From Candidatus Acidulodesulfobacterium ferriphilum (GTDB lineage: Bacteria; SZUA-79; Acidulodesulfobacterales; Acidulodesulfobacteraceae), in the NCBI GenBank assembly GCA_004195035.1, contig SGBD01000001.1, positions 602,368 to 666,367 on the forward strand: a stretch of 64,000 nt of DNA, written 5' to 3'. How positions within the stretch are numbered: position 1 is the first letter of the stretch; each line of letters begins with the position of its first letter. This document shows positions 23,801 to 33,600 of the stretch, in pieces. The notes beneath the pieces were generated by a model. The model saw nothing but the letters and a program-made list of their open reading frames with translations, was not told the origin of the DNA and made no database searches. The translations under genes were made by a program, and so were the position numbers.

Positions 23801-24410
23801 CCGCCGACCTCTTAGCTCCGTAATAGACGCCCAGATTCACCGCCATATGATTTTTTAGGACTATGCTTCTTAAATAATCGCTGGTTATATGCTTATTTAA
23901 AATAATTATAAACCCGTTGTTTTTATGTATCAGCCAGTAAATTACCCTGAGTGAGATAAGCCTGTCCGATTTATCCCTCCCGAATCCGGTAAATATAGCC
24001 TGTTTTCTTGTTAAAATAATTCCCATAAATCTTTGATAGTTGCTTAATTTTTTTACTTTATTGTTATATTTATATTTAAACTTATTTATGTAATCCGCCT
24101 GCCCGTTTTTTATTTTTATCAATACTATGCTCGATATTTTTTTGGAATCGGATATTTTTCGTATAAACCGGCTTTTAAAGTTATGCGCGACAATATCGTT
24201 AGCCTTTTCGAGCATATAGTTCCTGTCGCCTATAAACTCCATTTGCCCCGTCATTAACCCGGACCTTAACTCTTCCCTTAAAGATTTACGGCTGTATAAG
24301 GCAATATAATGGACGGTTAAAAATATGCCTATCGAAAAAACGACAAGGTTCGATATGATAAAAAGAAAATATATTTTAAATTTTATGGAATTAATATTTA
24401 TTTTCGGCAT
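20820..24410 (-). CDS. Membrane-anchored multi-GAF diguanylate cyclase (GGDEF)
   Basis: 1196 residues. Transmembrane helices at about 12-34 and 278-302 bracket an extracytoplasmic sensor domain of about 240 residues (Cache-like). Cytoplasmic GAF-like domains follow (about 370-540, 545-705, 845-1010), with a PAS-like region at about 730-840. The C-terminal GGDEF domain has GGDEF at 1102-1106 preceded by RGQD, an intact RxxD inhibitory site. It should make c-di-GMP from GTP with product feedback. No EAL domain. It is monocistronic by spacing. The PilZ protein at 55850 is a possible receptor. Confidence 0.92.
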   Translation of the reverse strand: MPKININSIKFKIYFLFIISNLVVFSIGIFLTVHYIALYSRKSLREELRSGLMTGQMEFIGDRNYMLEKANDIVAHNFKSRFIRKISDSKKISSIVLIKIKNGQADYINKFKYKYNNKVKKLSNYQRFMGIILTRKQAIFTGFGRDKSDRLISLRVIYWLIHKNNGFIIILNKHITSDYLRSIVLKNHMAVNLGVYYGAKRSAVSTVKNHRYWGLGQSATEKQLLVLKKGKSVYTFVIVNGVMFYIYNKPIKNYGGRIIGILGSGIEQYRWFWYLSKIYIPILFFIGLSIFTILIFYLVNKKFSDPFYDLLKSIEKIDPNNPERQDLAGKYQNKESEFYEFAKAITALNDTIIEKQEENNLIVSNINYFSKTVSDRDDFNSLTIKLMNLIVERMGYSYAWFGVLDEDRKEVKIINAYNNDFSYTNNLMLKYDDQAGGLKYSQNLAARAIKSKNYAVINDALSDTTIPLYKDKLLEYKFLSLGVFPLIAQGNIIGVLGIYSGKKDAFDSIKAGAIFNLANYVSYLMTYLKNLKRSQVLSEMAEQILSPLVTGHGHGLIKFYNKEFLNNLENNLQTDFIEFIVYDKTKNEITESVFSRGWDYNIGISSIAPAPTLFVQKRIVENRLDTYNYQEDEFATEGFKNMGVKDIILYAFEGTGGRRYLAVTGVINRRTAFYGEDLEFFRDGINLFATYFEINTLFEKLDSSLGLLENRENLINKMVEFGVVSINLTDKVVSLYNDYFAQVFNLDKFSAPISLDKFYENIKPAFEGENFAYNIFEKYIKNRYVTTIESIEINLKSGIILSMKSSIFLTKSGGIIRLLVFGNITEPRNYTKNLEDLTKKLNLLNDLSYKLSTVFTLEYALKIFAEGLYAVKNTKGSGSTSLHINIFDTISKKTVTSLICTKKEEEIEKGRGNGFIDENRRVKMMVATNKIDYDDYLSSCKLLKNGGGKDKTVNDCEFRGTDGGYTCFSLKISNEVVGTVSVESKDKDFFTEEITGLIKEIINIASPVFAKLILIETNKDLAITDPLTGIYNRRYMYEFAKREIIRANRNSTNLSMAILDIDRFKNINDNYGHQIGDSMLAEFAVDLRNILMRGQDIITRYGGDEFVIILPDTDRQNAVNLMEKLRNYFKSKTYSFENNVSISITVSSGVSSVKHPLKPKIIDNNGAVEDILNDLLKVADENLYRAKDLGRDRVVG

Positions 24411-24594
24411 ATTTTTTTATTTTCTTTTAATTCATATCATTTTGAATAGTATTATCTATATTATATCTTATTTTATCTTTATTAATAATACATAACAATG
24501 TTGTTTTATCTTTAAATTGCATTTTATTTTTTATTTATGTAAAATTAAAATAAATTATATTTTTAAATTAAAACAATAACAGGTGAAAGAGGCT

Positions 24595-25431
24595 ATGCAG
24601 GCAAAAAATAAAAAAGATATAAAGGACAACATTCATAAAAAAAAGGATAAAGCAGGCTATATCATTAAAACCGTTTTAAATTCGCTGGAACTCTTGGAGG
24701 CTTTTAAAGGGGAAAAACCGGAACTCGGCGTCAGCGAATTAAGCAAAATCCTCAAGCTCCATAAAAATAAGATTTTCAGGCTTCTTGCCACATTAGAATA
24801 CATGGGATACATCGAACAGGACACTTTTACGGAAAACTACCGTCTAGGATTAAAAAGCTTGGAACTCGGACAATCCTTTATTCACCATTTAAGGCTGTTA
24901 AGCATTGCAAAGCCCGTGCTTAAGGAATTAGTCGGCAAAATTAAGGAATCGGCTTATGTAGGGGTTATAAGGGAAAAAAATGTTATTTATCTCGATATAG
25001 TCGAAGCCGAGCAGGTATTGAAGGTCGCTTCGAGGGTCGGAAACATGCTTCCTATTTATGCCACGGCTATTGGAAAATCCCAGATAGCTTTTGAATCTAA
25101 AGATGCGATAGAAAGACTATTGCCCGATAAACTTAAGGCGTTTACAAAAAACACTATAACGGATAAGGAAAATCTGTTTAAAGAACTGGAAAAGATAAGG
25201 CGGCAGGGATACGCGATAGACAACGAAGAACTCGACGAGGGCATTATTTGCGTGGGCGCGCCTTTAAGGGATTATACCACCCATATTATCGGCGGCATAT
25301 CGGTGTCCGCCCCGGTTATACGCACGACGCCCGAAAAACTTAAAAACATTATTATCCCCCTTACAATCGAGGCAAGCAACACCATTTCAGGAAAACTCGG
25401 CTACGAAATAGGGAAAAAATATTCGGAATAA
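24595..25431 (+). CDS. IclR-family transcriptional regulator
   Basis: 278 residues from the ATG at 24595; AGGTGA is 8 bases upstream. The in-frame GTG at 24583 lies inside that ribosome-binding site. A Lys-rich N-terminal extension precedes the winged HTH (LGVSELSKILKLHKNKIFRL). The IclR effector-binding domain (about 95-275) has the usual YATAIGKSQ, YAIDNEELDEGIICVGAPL and GGISVSAP motifs. The effector is unknown; no catabolic operon is adjacent. Confidence 0.92.
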   Translation: MQAKNKKDIKDNIHKKKDKAGYIIKTVLNSLELLEAFKGEKPELGVSELSKILKLHKNKIFRLLATLEYMGYIEQDTFTENYRLGLKSLELGQSFIHHLRLLSIAKPVLKELVGKIKESAYVGVIREKNVIYLDIVEAEQVLKVASRVGNMLPIYATAIGKSQIAFESKDAIERLLPDKLKAFTKNTITDKENLFKELEKIRRQGYAIDNEELDEGIICVGAPLRDYTTHIIGGISVSAPVIRTTPEKLKNIIIPLTIEASNTISGKLGYEIGKKYSE

Positions 25432-25466
25432 TCCAAAATTGCCGATATAAACTCCTATATTATATA

Positions 25467-25550
25467 GATTCCCGCTTTCGCGGGAATGACACCTTTTGGA
25501 TTAAAACCCCAATCTCTGCATTGTCATTCCTGCGTAAGCAGGAATCCAGA
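25467..25550. repeat. REP-like hairpin pair
   Basis: gattcccgctttcgcgggaa (25467) and attcctgcgtaagcaggaat (25526) form two palindromes in the IclR downstream region. The outer cccaaatcc ends of the composite element are not preserved. Confidence 0.8.
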
Positions 25551-25681
25551 AAATAAATTTCTATTGCAGGATTATTGTTTAAGAATAATTTGAATTTTCA
25601 CAATTTTTGGGGTATAATGATTTTATTGAATGTCTGTTCCCGCTCGCTTATATCTGATTTAAAATATACGGAGGGTTAAAA

Positions 25682-25948
25682 ATGCTTTTAAAAGACGAGA
25701 AATCCTTTAGGGAAAAGAGGTCCGAATTCAGGCACAGGATTGTTGACGCAATATACGATAGAATTCCCGTAGATGTCGTCGAGCATTTGGGAAACGCCAA
25801 CAAAGAAATGATTTTTGCGATAGAAGGGGTTTTCGACAGCTTTGTTAAAAGAATAGATACCAGAATCGAAAGAACAAAGGCGCGCCGCTCCAAGATGGAC
25901 AGCGGCGAAAATCCCGACGATGCCGGCGAAGAAAACGAAGAAGATTAA
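25682..25948 (+). CDS. Small charged protein of unknown function
   Basis: 88 residues with GGAGGGTTAAAA before the ATG. Helical and basic in the centre (EKRSEFRHRIVDAIYDRIPV; VKRIDTRIERTKARRSKMD) with a very acidic tail (DDAGEENEED). No membrane helix. It is followed by a good terminator (25947-25984), so it is likely a real single-gene unit. Family not recognised. Confidence 0.65.
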   Translation: MLLKDEKSFREKRSEFRHRIVDAIYDRIPVDVVEHLGNANKEMIFAIEGVFDSFVKRIDTRIERTKARRSKMDSGENPDDAGEENEED

Positions 25949-25984
25949 GCGTTTTGTTTTATCCCATAACGACAAAACGCTTTT
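25947..25984 (+). terminator. Intrinsic terminator of the 88-residue protein gene
   Basis: Eleven-base arms aagcgttttgt (25947-25957) and acaaaacgctt (25972-25982) with a short T run at the 3' end. The stem begins in the stop codon. Confidence 0.75.
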
Positions 25985-26059
25985 AAATTAAGGCGTTGGA
26001 AAACTCCTTAAAAATAAAAGCGTTTTGCGGCAAAACTATCCAAAAAGCGCAACCTTGCC

Positions 26060-26122
26060 TTATTTGCCTTTTTCTTTTGCCGGTTTGCTTTTAGATGTTG
26101 ACTTTTTTGAAGCACAAGCCAT
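26060..26122 (-). CDS. 20-residue Lys/Ser-rich mini-protein
   Basis: The ATG at 26122 has a perfect GGAGGTGATT ribosome-binding site six bases upstream. The product is MACASKKSTSKSKPAKEKGK, strongly basic, with one Cys. Such a strong initiation signal in front of a free-standing short frame argues for expression. It could be a small nucleic-acid-binding peptide. Function unknown. Confidence 0.5.
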   Translation of the reverse strand: MACASKKSTSKSKPAKEKGK

Positions 26123-26262
26123 TTTAATCACCTCCGTAAGCCTTTATAAATTAAACGGTTAAATTCCAAATATCTTTAATCGTTTACATTAATTAAAGTA
26201 TATCATAATTAAAATTAAAAAAATGTTTTTAACAAGATTTATATTAAAATAATTATATTAAT

Positions 26263-27927
26263 TTAAACCTCCGTAATCATCGGGAAAATAAACGGATGCC
26301 TGTCTATCGTCTTATTTAAATATTTCTTTAACGCCCGCCTGATGTCATCCTTAACTTTCACCCAATCGACGGTGTCGTATTTCTGATTTTCTTCTATAGC
26401 ATGAACTACCAATTTACGAAGCGTTTCGTTTAATTCTTTAAAATAATCCTCAAAGACAAAGCCTTTTGAAACAATCTCCGGTCCCGATATTATGCTCGAT
26501 GTTTTGGCATCGACTACAAGCAAAACTATAATCATTCCGTTTTCCGAAAGATGCGCCCTTTCCTTTAAGGTATGGGTGCCGACATCGCCGATGCCCTTCC
26601 CGTCCACAAAAATTCTCCCCGCGTAAACTTTTTCATCCGCGTAACATTCCCTATCTTCCGTAAATACAAGGCTGTTGCCATTTTCCAGAACAAAAACGCT
26701 GTCAGCCGGAATCCCCGCGCTTACGGCAAGTTTTTTATGCTGGTAGAGGTGCTTTAGCTCGCCGTGAACCGGTATAAAATATTTAGGCTTTACGATATTT
26801 ATCATAAGTTTAAGTTCTTCTTTGCTTGCGTGGCCCGAAACATGGATTTCCGAAATGTTTTCGTAATAAACCTCCGCCCCCCTTCTATAAAGGTTGTTTA
26901 TGATTTTTGATATCGCTTTTTCGTTTCCGGGGATAAATTTCGAGGATAAAAGGACAAGGTCGTCAGGCTTAATCTTTATATATTTGTGGTCGTTAACGGA
27001 TATTCTCGAAAGCGCGGACATTGCTTCGCCCTGCGTTCCCGTCGTTAATATCAAAAGCTCCTCCGGCTTATAATAGTCGATCGTTTCCTCGTCTATTAAA
27101 ATATCCTCGGGAATTTTTAAGTATCCCAATTTCCTTGCGACTTTAGTATATGTGAGGAGGCTTCTTCCGCTGAATATAACCTTTTTATTAAATTCTACGG
27201 CAAGGGAAAGAAGTTCGGAAATCCTGTGTATGTTTGACGCAAAAAGGGCTACTATAATTCTTCTGCCGTTGCCCTGAAAAATATTTCTGAATGTTTTTTT
27301 TATATCGTTTTCCGATATAGTAAAACCTTCTTTTTCAATATTGGTCGAATCGGAAAATAATGCCAGAACGCCGTTATCTCCGTAATGGGCAATTCTGTTA
27401 ATGTCGGTTGCGGAGTTTTTGTCCAATGTCTGGTCTAATTTAAAATCGCCCGTATGTATTATAGTTCCGACGGGCGTTTTTATGGCAAGGCTCGCTCCGT
27501 CGATTATCGAGTGGGCTACTCTTATAAACTCGATTTCAAAATCTCCAAGCGTAATGGAATTACCCGTTTTTACGGTAAAAAGCGATACCTTAAAAGGCAG
27601 GTCGTGTTCTTTTAATTTTTCCTCAAGTATTCCAAGGGTAAAAGGGGTGCCGAATATCGGAAGGTTAAGCTCCCGCAATATGTAAGGAATGGCGCCGATG
27701 TGGTCTTCGTGTCCGTGGGTAAGAACGATGCCCCTGATTTTTTGCCTTTTTTCGGGGCCGTACAAATATCTGATGTCGGGGATTACCATATCTATCCCGA
27801 GCATGTAGTCCTCGGGAAACATAATCCCTGAATCGACTATTATAATATCTTTTTCGGTCTCGTAAACCATCATGTTGAGACCGATTTCACCAAGCCCCCC
27901 AAGGGGTATTGCTTTTAATGTAGGCAT
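26263..27927 (-). CDS. rnj: Ribonuclease J
   Basis: 554 residues, the usual length. N-terminal metallo-beta-lactamase fold with LGGLGEIGLN and the metal-binding HGHEDHIGAIPYI near residues 75-87; the beta-CASP insert follows, with LTTGTQGEAMSALSRI. HVSGHASKEELKLMI and FIPVHGELKHL complete the catalytic core. The C-terminal tetramerisation domain ends in FIFPMITEV. The enzyme carries out 5'-3' exo- and endonucleolytic RNA decay and 5' maturation. Confidence 0.94.
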   Translation of the reverse strand: MPTLKAIPLGGLGEIGLNMMVYETEKDIIIVDSGIMFPEDYMLGIDMVIPDIRYLYGPEKRQKIRGIVLTHGHEDHIGAIPYILRELNLPIFGTPFTLGILEEKLKEHDLPFKVSLFTVKTGNSITLGDFEIEFIRVAHSIIDGASLAIKTPVGTIIHTGDFKLDQTLDKNSATDINRIAHYGDNGVLALFSDSTNIEKEGFTISENDIKKTFRNIFQGNGRRIIVALFASNIHRISELLSLAVEFNKKVIFSGRSLLTYTKVARKLGYLKIPEDILIDEETIDYYKPEELLILTTGTQGEAMSALSRISVNDHKYIKIKPDDLVLLSSKFIPGNEKAISKIINNLYRRGAEVYYENISEIHVSGHASKEELKLMINIVKPKYFIPVHGELKHLYQHKKLAVSAGIPADSVFVLENGNSLVFTEDRECYADEKVYAGRIFVDGKGIGDVGTHTLKERAHLSENGMIIVLLVVDAKTSSIISGPEIVSKGFVFEDYFKELNETLRKLVVHAIEENQKYDTVDWVKVKDDIRRALKKYLNKTIDRHPFIFPMITEV

Positions 27928-27935
27928 TAAATTAA

Positions 27936-28049
27936 TTAATTTTTTTTTATTTTAATTTCCCGCTGTTCCCATTCGCTTCTTAATTCTTCGATATAATTTT
28001 CTTTATAAATACCTTTTGCAATTCCCGCAAATTTCAAAATATTTTTCAT
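27936..28049 (-). CDS. 37-residue small protein upstream of RNase J
   Basis: The ATG at 28049 has GGAGGT four bases upstream. The product reads MKNILKFAGIAKGIYKENYI then EELRSEWEQREIKIKKN. The AGIAKGIY...YIEELRSEWE pattern resembles C-terminal tails of small antitoxins, which is inference only. It ends 8 bases before the RNase J start and could be co-transcribed. Confidence 0.45.
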   Translation of the reverse strand: MKNILKFAGIAKGIYKENYIEELRSEWEQREIKIKKN

Positions 28050-28135
28050 TTTACCTCCAGCGCATTGTGTATATTTTATCATTATAACATTACCTTTTCC
28101 AATTAAAATATTTACCCTAATCCCGTGTTAGAATT

Positions 28136-28879
28136 TTATATTCCGGATTCCAAAACCGCGCGGGTTTCCTGCTCTATTTTTTCGATTATAAGATTACTAT
28201 CGCCTTTTTCGGCGGCGTCTATCGGTTTTAAAATATGAAGCTCGACTGTTTGCCCCGGATGGACGGCAAGGCTGTTTTTTCTTAAAATGTTTATAGTGCC
28301 TTTAATAACTACCGGAAGAACGGTCATATTGCCCTGCTTTAAAAACATATTAAGTCCTCCTTTTTTAAAACTCGATAGTTTTCCGTCCGGCGACCTTGTG
28401 CCTTCGGGAAAAATCAGTATAGAGGTTTTATTTTTAAGCATCTCGGTTGATTTTTTAACGCTTTTAAGCGCGCTCCTTAGATTTTCCCTGTCTATCGGAA
28501 TATAGCCGAGCCTTTTCATCGACCGGCCGAGAAACGGAATGTTAAAAAGGCTTTTTTTTGCGATAAACCTGAAGCCTGTATCGAGGCGGGCAAGAAGAAC
28601 GAATATGTCGAAATAGCTCTGGTGGTTGGAAGTGATAATATAGGAATTTTCGGGGGACAGGTTTTCCGAACCCGTAATATCGACTTTTACGCGGCAGGCT
28701 TTTAAAATCAAAACTCCCCATAATTTTGCTATATTATGCGGAATTTTTTCGCCGAAAAACGAAGTTATAACGGCAAGTGTTCCCAAGACTATGGTGAAAA
28801 GCGAAATAACCGTCCAGCAATACAAACTTAAAAGGAAATTTACTGTCGTATTAGACCGTGCCGTAAGAACTTTATTCAT
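28136..28879 (-). CDS. plsC: 1-acyl-sn-glycerol-3-phosphate acyltransferase
   Basis: 247 residues. An N-terminal membrane helix at about 12-38 precedes the acyltransferase motifs NHQSYFD (HxxxxD, near 82-88) and FPEGTRSPDG (near 158), with RFIAKKSLF and YIPIDRE between them. It transfers an acyl group to lysophosphatidic acid to make phosphatidic acid at the inner membrane. It lies 14 bases downstream of the AAA ATPase gene on the same strand; that pairing has no known meaning. Confidence 0.9.
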   Translation of the reverse strand: MNKVLTARSNTTVNFLLSLYCWTVISLFTIVLGTLAVITSFFGEKIPHNIAKLWGVLILKACRVKVDITGSENLSPENSYIITSNHQSYFDIFVLLARLDTGFRFIAKKSLFNIPFLGRSMKRLGYIPIDRENLRSALKSVKKSTEMLKNKTSILIFPEGTRSPDGKLSSFKKGGLNMFLKQGNMTVLPVVIKGTINILRKNSLAVHPGQTVELHILKPIDAAEKGDSNLIIEKIEQETRAVLESGI

Positions 28880-28893
28880 CCCGATATGTTAAA

Positions 28894-30114
28894 TTAATAT
28901 AAAAAACCGAAAAGCCACAGGGGTACTTTATTTCTGAAACCTATTTCGATATCGTCTGCGGCTATAAAAGCGTTATTTTCGCTTTTAATCTGTTCGAATG
29001 ATTTATTTCTGCCGCCTATCTCTATGGTATATGTGTTTTCTATCAAAAAATCCCCTTTTTTCGACAGAAGTATATTTTCGACTATGAAATCTTTTTTATT
29101 GTAATTATAAGATTTAAATTGATTAATAAAAAACGTTTCGCGGATATTGCCGATGTTCGGATTGTTTGTTATCGCATTTGCAATGTTTGTGTTATAAAGA
29201 AATATTTTATCCGGTTTTTCCAATTTTCCGTAGCCTCGCCCCTTATATGAGACGGTATTTATAATGCTTGCCAGTTCCAGAAAATATAAATATTCTATAA
29301 GCGTAGGTCTTGAGATTTCCGTAATCCTTGCAAGTTCGGCGATATTCGGAGAAAAAGGAACTGATACGGCAATTAAATAAACAAGCTTTTTAATTTTATT
29401 TATTTGGGAAAAATTAATATTGGTAATATAAGGCAAATCGTTTTCCAGTATCTGATTTATTATGCCTGTAAGTTTATTGCTATAAAGTTCTTTCCCTTCG
29501 GAAATAAAAGGATAGCATCCGAATTTTATATAATCGTTAAAATGCTGAAGGGGTTTTATTTTAGAGGAAATTTCAGACGCTGTCTTAATGTGGCTTTTAA
29601 AAATGTCTTCTATCGTAATAGAATCGAATTTAATAACATCGTTAAATTGCAAATATTCCCTAAAAGAAAGGTTGGCTAACCTATATACATTCATTCTTCT
29701 GCTTAAATCGGCTTTTTGTTTGTGGATTCTAAGCATAGAAGAGCCGGAAATAACGACCTTCAAATCCGTCATATCGTAGATGGATTTAATATGGGACGAC
29801 CATTCGTCGTATTTATGGATTTCATCTATAAATAAAACATCCCCTCCCAATTTCTCAAATTGCTGGGCAAATTCATAAAGGGAGACGGCTTTAAAATAAG
29901 GATTATCTGCCGATATATAAAGAGCTTTAGGGTTATCATGATAAAATTCTTTAAGATACTGCAGCATAAGGGTAGTTTTTCCCACCCCTCTTTGTCCGAG
30001 TAAAGCAATACATTTATTTCCCCATTTTATTTTTTCGTATAAATATCTTTTATTCTTTAAAGATATATTTCGTATTAATTTTTGTTGTTCTTCAAAAAAT
30101 ATATTAAAATCCAT
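28894..30114 (-). CDS. AAA_14/DUF4143-type ATP-binding protein
   Basis: 406 residues. Walker A GQRGVGKTTL near 40, Walker B DVLFIDEIHKYDEW near 94-107, and a sensor-type VVISGSSMLRI. The C-terminal half contains a winged helix (FSPNIAELARITEISRPTLI) and a nuclease-like DUF4143 region (FIVENILLSKKGDFLIENTY, YTIEIGGRNKSF). These ATPases are widespread in accessory DNA and have no proven function. The fragment at 19410 is a relic of the same superfamily. Confidence 0.85.
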   Translation of the reverse strand: MDFNIFFEEQQKLIRNISLKNKRYLYEKIKWGNKCIALLGQRGVGKTTLMLQYLKEFYHDNPKALYISADNPYFKAVSLYEFAQQFEKLGGDVLFIDEIHKYDEWSSHIKSIYDMTDLKVVISGSSMLRIHKQKADLSRRMNVYRLANLSFREYLQFNDVIKFDSITIEDIFKSHIKTASEISSKIKPLQHFNDYIKFGCYPFISEGKELYSNKLTGIINQILENDLPYITNINFSQINKIKKLVYLIAVSVPFSPNIAELARITEISRPTLIEYLYFLELASIINTVSYKGRGYGKLEKPDKIFLYNTNIANAITNNPNIGNIRETFFINQFKSYNYNKKDFIVENILLSKKGDFLIENTYTIEIGGRNKSFEQIKSENNAFIAADDIEIGFRNKVPLWLFGFLY

Positions 30115-30263
30115 TTGATATATTTTAATATTAATTGTTAAACATATTTAACAATAATTTTATTTTTTTGTCAAATCCAAAACTATGCGGAAATTAGAAA
30201 AAGGTTTCCCAAATCTCGAATTAAATCGAGTTAAGAAAAATGGCTGCGAATTTATCAAGGGCA

Positions 30264-30632
30264 TCAAGAAGGAAATATTGTTATTTTAACTGCAACAAGT
30301 TGACCGCTTGTATTTTGCACGGCCGCTATGATGACGGTCTGGTTAAAGGTAAGCTCCGAACAGGAAATATCCATCTTATTAGGGGCGATGCATACGGTAC
30401 TGCTGTTTATAAGGTATGTTGCACCGCTGGACAATGTTATGGAGGAGCTGCCAATGCTGGAAATAGCCCCTTCCGAATAAATGTAATTACCAGGGGATGT
30501 GGAAGATGAGGCAAGCACGAGCGATGAAGAACTGCCTGCCGAAGCGGCTATCGGAAGACCGGGTATTATAAACGCGGCAGCAAGTAATATTGCCGGAAAT
30601 ATTACAGGAAATCTTTTTTTTGTTAATATCAT
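30264..30632 (-). CDS. Small secreted protein of the pilus gene cluster
   Basis: 122 residues. Signal peptide at about 5-33 (VIFPAILLAAAFIIPGLPIA). The mature part is Ser/Thr-rich and beta-stranded (SEGAISSIGSSSITLSSGAT; TVIIAAVQNTSGQLVAVKIT), resembling DUF5666-like surface proteins. Two Cys residues could pair. GAGGGAAAA precedes the ATG. It lies 43 bases downstream of the PilY1-like gene and is probably the last gene of that operon. Confidence 0.65.
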   Translation of the reverse strand: MILTKKRFPVIFPAILLAAAFIIPGLPIAASAGSSSSLVLASSSTSPGNYIYSEGAISSIGSSSITLSSGATYLINSSTVCIAPNKMDISCSELTFNQTVIIAAVQNTSGQLVAVKITIFPS

Positions 30633-30675
30633 TTTAATTTTCCCTCATTAAATAAATTATGCTCTAAATAAATAT

Positions 30676-33600
30676 TTACGGCAATTGAAACCATGAAGTA
30701 GGCATCACCGCAGACGACTGCGCGGGTATCGGCAACTGAACCAGCTGACCCGACTGAGTCGTTATTGTCAAGGTTGCCTTGCCCCCCGAAATAGTGGAGG
30801 AAATAACCGGCGCCGAAGGCACCCCCGTTCCTATCTCTCCCGATTGCGAAGTGCCGCCCGTTCCAATACTTGTAACAGTGCCGCTGCTTGCGCCGGTGTT
30901 AGTAGTTACTTCACCAGCGCCTGTCAGATAATTAACCGCGTATAAGCTCGCCGTTCCGTAGCCGCATGCGCCAGGAGAAAGAGGCGTATATGTAACAAAA
31001 TACGCTATATTATCGTAAACTACGGCAGGAGCCACAAGCCTTTCGTTCGGCTGTAATTTAATATACCATCCGTCGGCGGTAGCCGTCACAGTGCTTCCTG
31101 TTGTTACATTTCCAAGGTTAGTTTCGCTATACGGAGAAGTCGGACATTCGCCGGTAGGTATTCCCGCCGTGTTAATGGCTATCAGCTCATTATCCCTTGT
31201 ATTTTGACCATTCAAGTTTTCCATATTCCCCGTTCCGAAGAACAGCCACAGGTTGTTGAGAGAATCATAAGCAACAGCCGGCGGAAAAAAAATATTTAAA
31301 GGGGTTGCCGTTGACGTAGTGGTTGATTGAAAAAGCGGGCATCCCGTCCAATTCGATAAAATATCGGAATCGGTTTTGGGAACCGGAGCGGTAATATCCT
31401 GCCCGCCGGGAGTATCAAACGCCCACATCTGCCCGCCTAAATCTCCGACATAAAATGCCTCTAACCTGAAGTTAGTGCTTAAAACGGGGGCTACCGCCGA
31501 CGGTATCTGATAATTCATATCTGTACCGCCTGTGCTTGAGCTATCAAACTTCCATAATTCCTGTTCATCCGTGTAAACCGGCGCGGTAGCTGTTCCCGTA
31601 TTGACGGGATTGGGCTCGGCATACAGGACATATACGGCTTGACCGGCAACGACCGTGCCTGCGGGGTTGTCAGGCAAATAGCCTCCTCCGACTACGCCGA
31701 CATAAGTTTTGACAAATTGCGGCGTATCCGATGAAGCCGCAGGCTGGGGATTGTTTCCGCAAATCCCGGTTCCTCCCGTGTCTGAAGAAGAATAAAAAGG
31801 ATTAAGCATGCAAACATAAGAAATAACAGGCTGGGACCATGTATTGCCCATAGGTGCGGTGGCGGCTGGAGCCGGAGAATTGGCGGCATCCGAAAAATCC
31901 CATAACGGGTCGGGATACGGCGTAGTAGTTTTGCCGACATTTGCAGGGTTAGTTAAACCGAGCGCAAAATAACTCTGTCCGCCGTTTCTTTCTCCCGAAA
32001 TCGCAATCGTATGCCAGCAGTCGGCTCCGGTTGTTCCCACGCAATCCGGCGCATTTGCGCTGCTGTTTGCATTTACGGTATTTGCCGCCGGCGCGCCGCT
32101 AACGGAAAAGATATTGTTAAAATACACATCTGAAAGGGCAGGCGTAGAATCTACGAACTCATATTCTTTATCGGGCGTCGTGGCAGAAGTCGGATTGAAC
32201 GCGGGATTATACCACGAAGTAAGTTCGGGCAGTAAATCGGGCGGAATATAGCCAAACATTTCTGCTCCACATGTTCCGGTGAGGCAGGTATATGAATTTG
32301 TCGTTGTATCCCACGAATCCGCCGCGTTAAAGCCGTGAACCATGCCGTCGTTTGCCCCTGCAACCAAAACGTTCTGCCTGCTCGCATTATTTATTTTAAA
32401 CTGCTGATATGACGCGCTCGGATATGCAAACGGCGGGGGGGTCACCAAAACAGGGTCGGAATGGTAAATGGCGCCCAACTTCCAGTTATCGCTCGGGTTG
32501 GGATTTAAAACAAAATTTATGACATCGTCGGCGCAGGCATCAACGGACGCCGCGCTCGGACAGACAGTTAAATAATTGGTTGAGGTTATCCCCAGTAAAG
32601 GCGCAAGCGTAGAATCGTCTGCCGTATTAAACGGTATTTCGCTTGTCCCGCCGGTTGCGGTATCGGGAACTACCGCACCTGTTGAAGGATTATAATTTGA
32701 GGTTAAAATATTTCTTGAAGAAGGTGACTCCGCCTGCAAAAGCCCTCCCGCGCCGCCTAAATTATTGCCGGGAGCACAGGCTGGACCTGAGGAAGGCGGT
32801 TCATCCCAGTATGAATCGCATACATTTATAGTTCCCGAAGAAGTTAAAGCGGAACCGCCCGGCCCGCTTAACTGCCCCGAAGCATTAAGATGAAAAAGGA
32901 ATATATTCCCCTCGCCCCACAAAGGCTGGCTAAGCGAGAAAGCCTTAAAATTAGCGTAATATACAAAGCCGCTGGTGCTGCTGGTTTGATTGACGACAGG
33001 AGAGGTAAAGCTCGCCGTCTGCGACTCTATCTGATTAAAAATAGCGGTTAAAGAACTTGTAAGCGCTGCGAGGTTATTAGGCAAATAAATCGTCCCAGAA
33101 ACGGTCAGCGAGGTAATGCTGTTTAACGCATTTGACAGGGTGATAGTACCGTTGTTCGTATCGACGCCTGTTACGGTTGCGCAGTCGCCTGTTGCGAAGT
33201 TGTTAGTGGCGCTGGTTTCACAGGTGTCGCTCTCCTCGCCCGAAATGTCCGAAATCGTATCTCCGACTAAAACAACGCCGAGCACCCCTGCGCTGTTAGT
33301 TATATATGCGCCGCCGGGCGGCGGCGTGCCGCTAGCGGCCGTGCCGCTCACGGTTGCGCCGGATAGATTTAATGTCGTAGGCGAACTGCCCGCCACCGCC
33401 CCTGAAATTGCCAGTCCGGCGGGAGAGTTTGAAGGGTCGATACCCACCCCTCCGTCCGCCATTCCTTGAAGATAGGACTTTCCTCCTATGCCCGCCGTAT
33501 AGCCGAAGCCTATTATGAATGTCTCTATAGGATTAGGCGCTCCCGTCGTAGCAGGATAATATAAATCATAAACTGCCACAGGGGTATCTGTATGTTTATA

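Noticed and set aside
33000-33480. Plus-strand frames opposite the PilY1-like gene
   Set aside because: They are mirror frames of GC-rich repeats in the real gene with no start signals.
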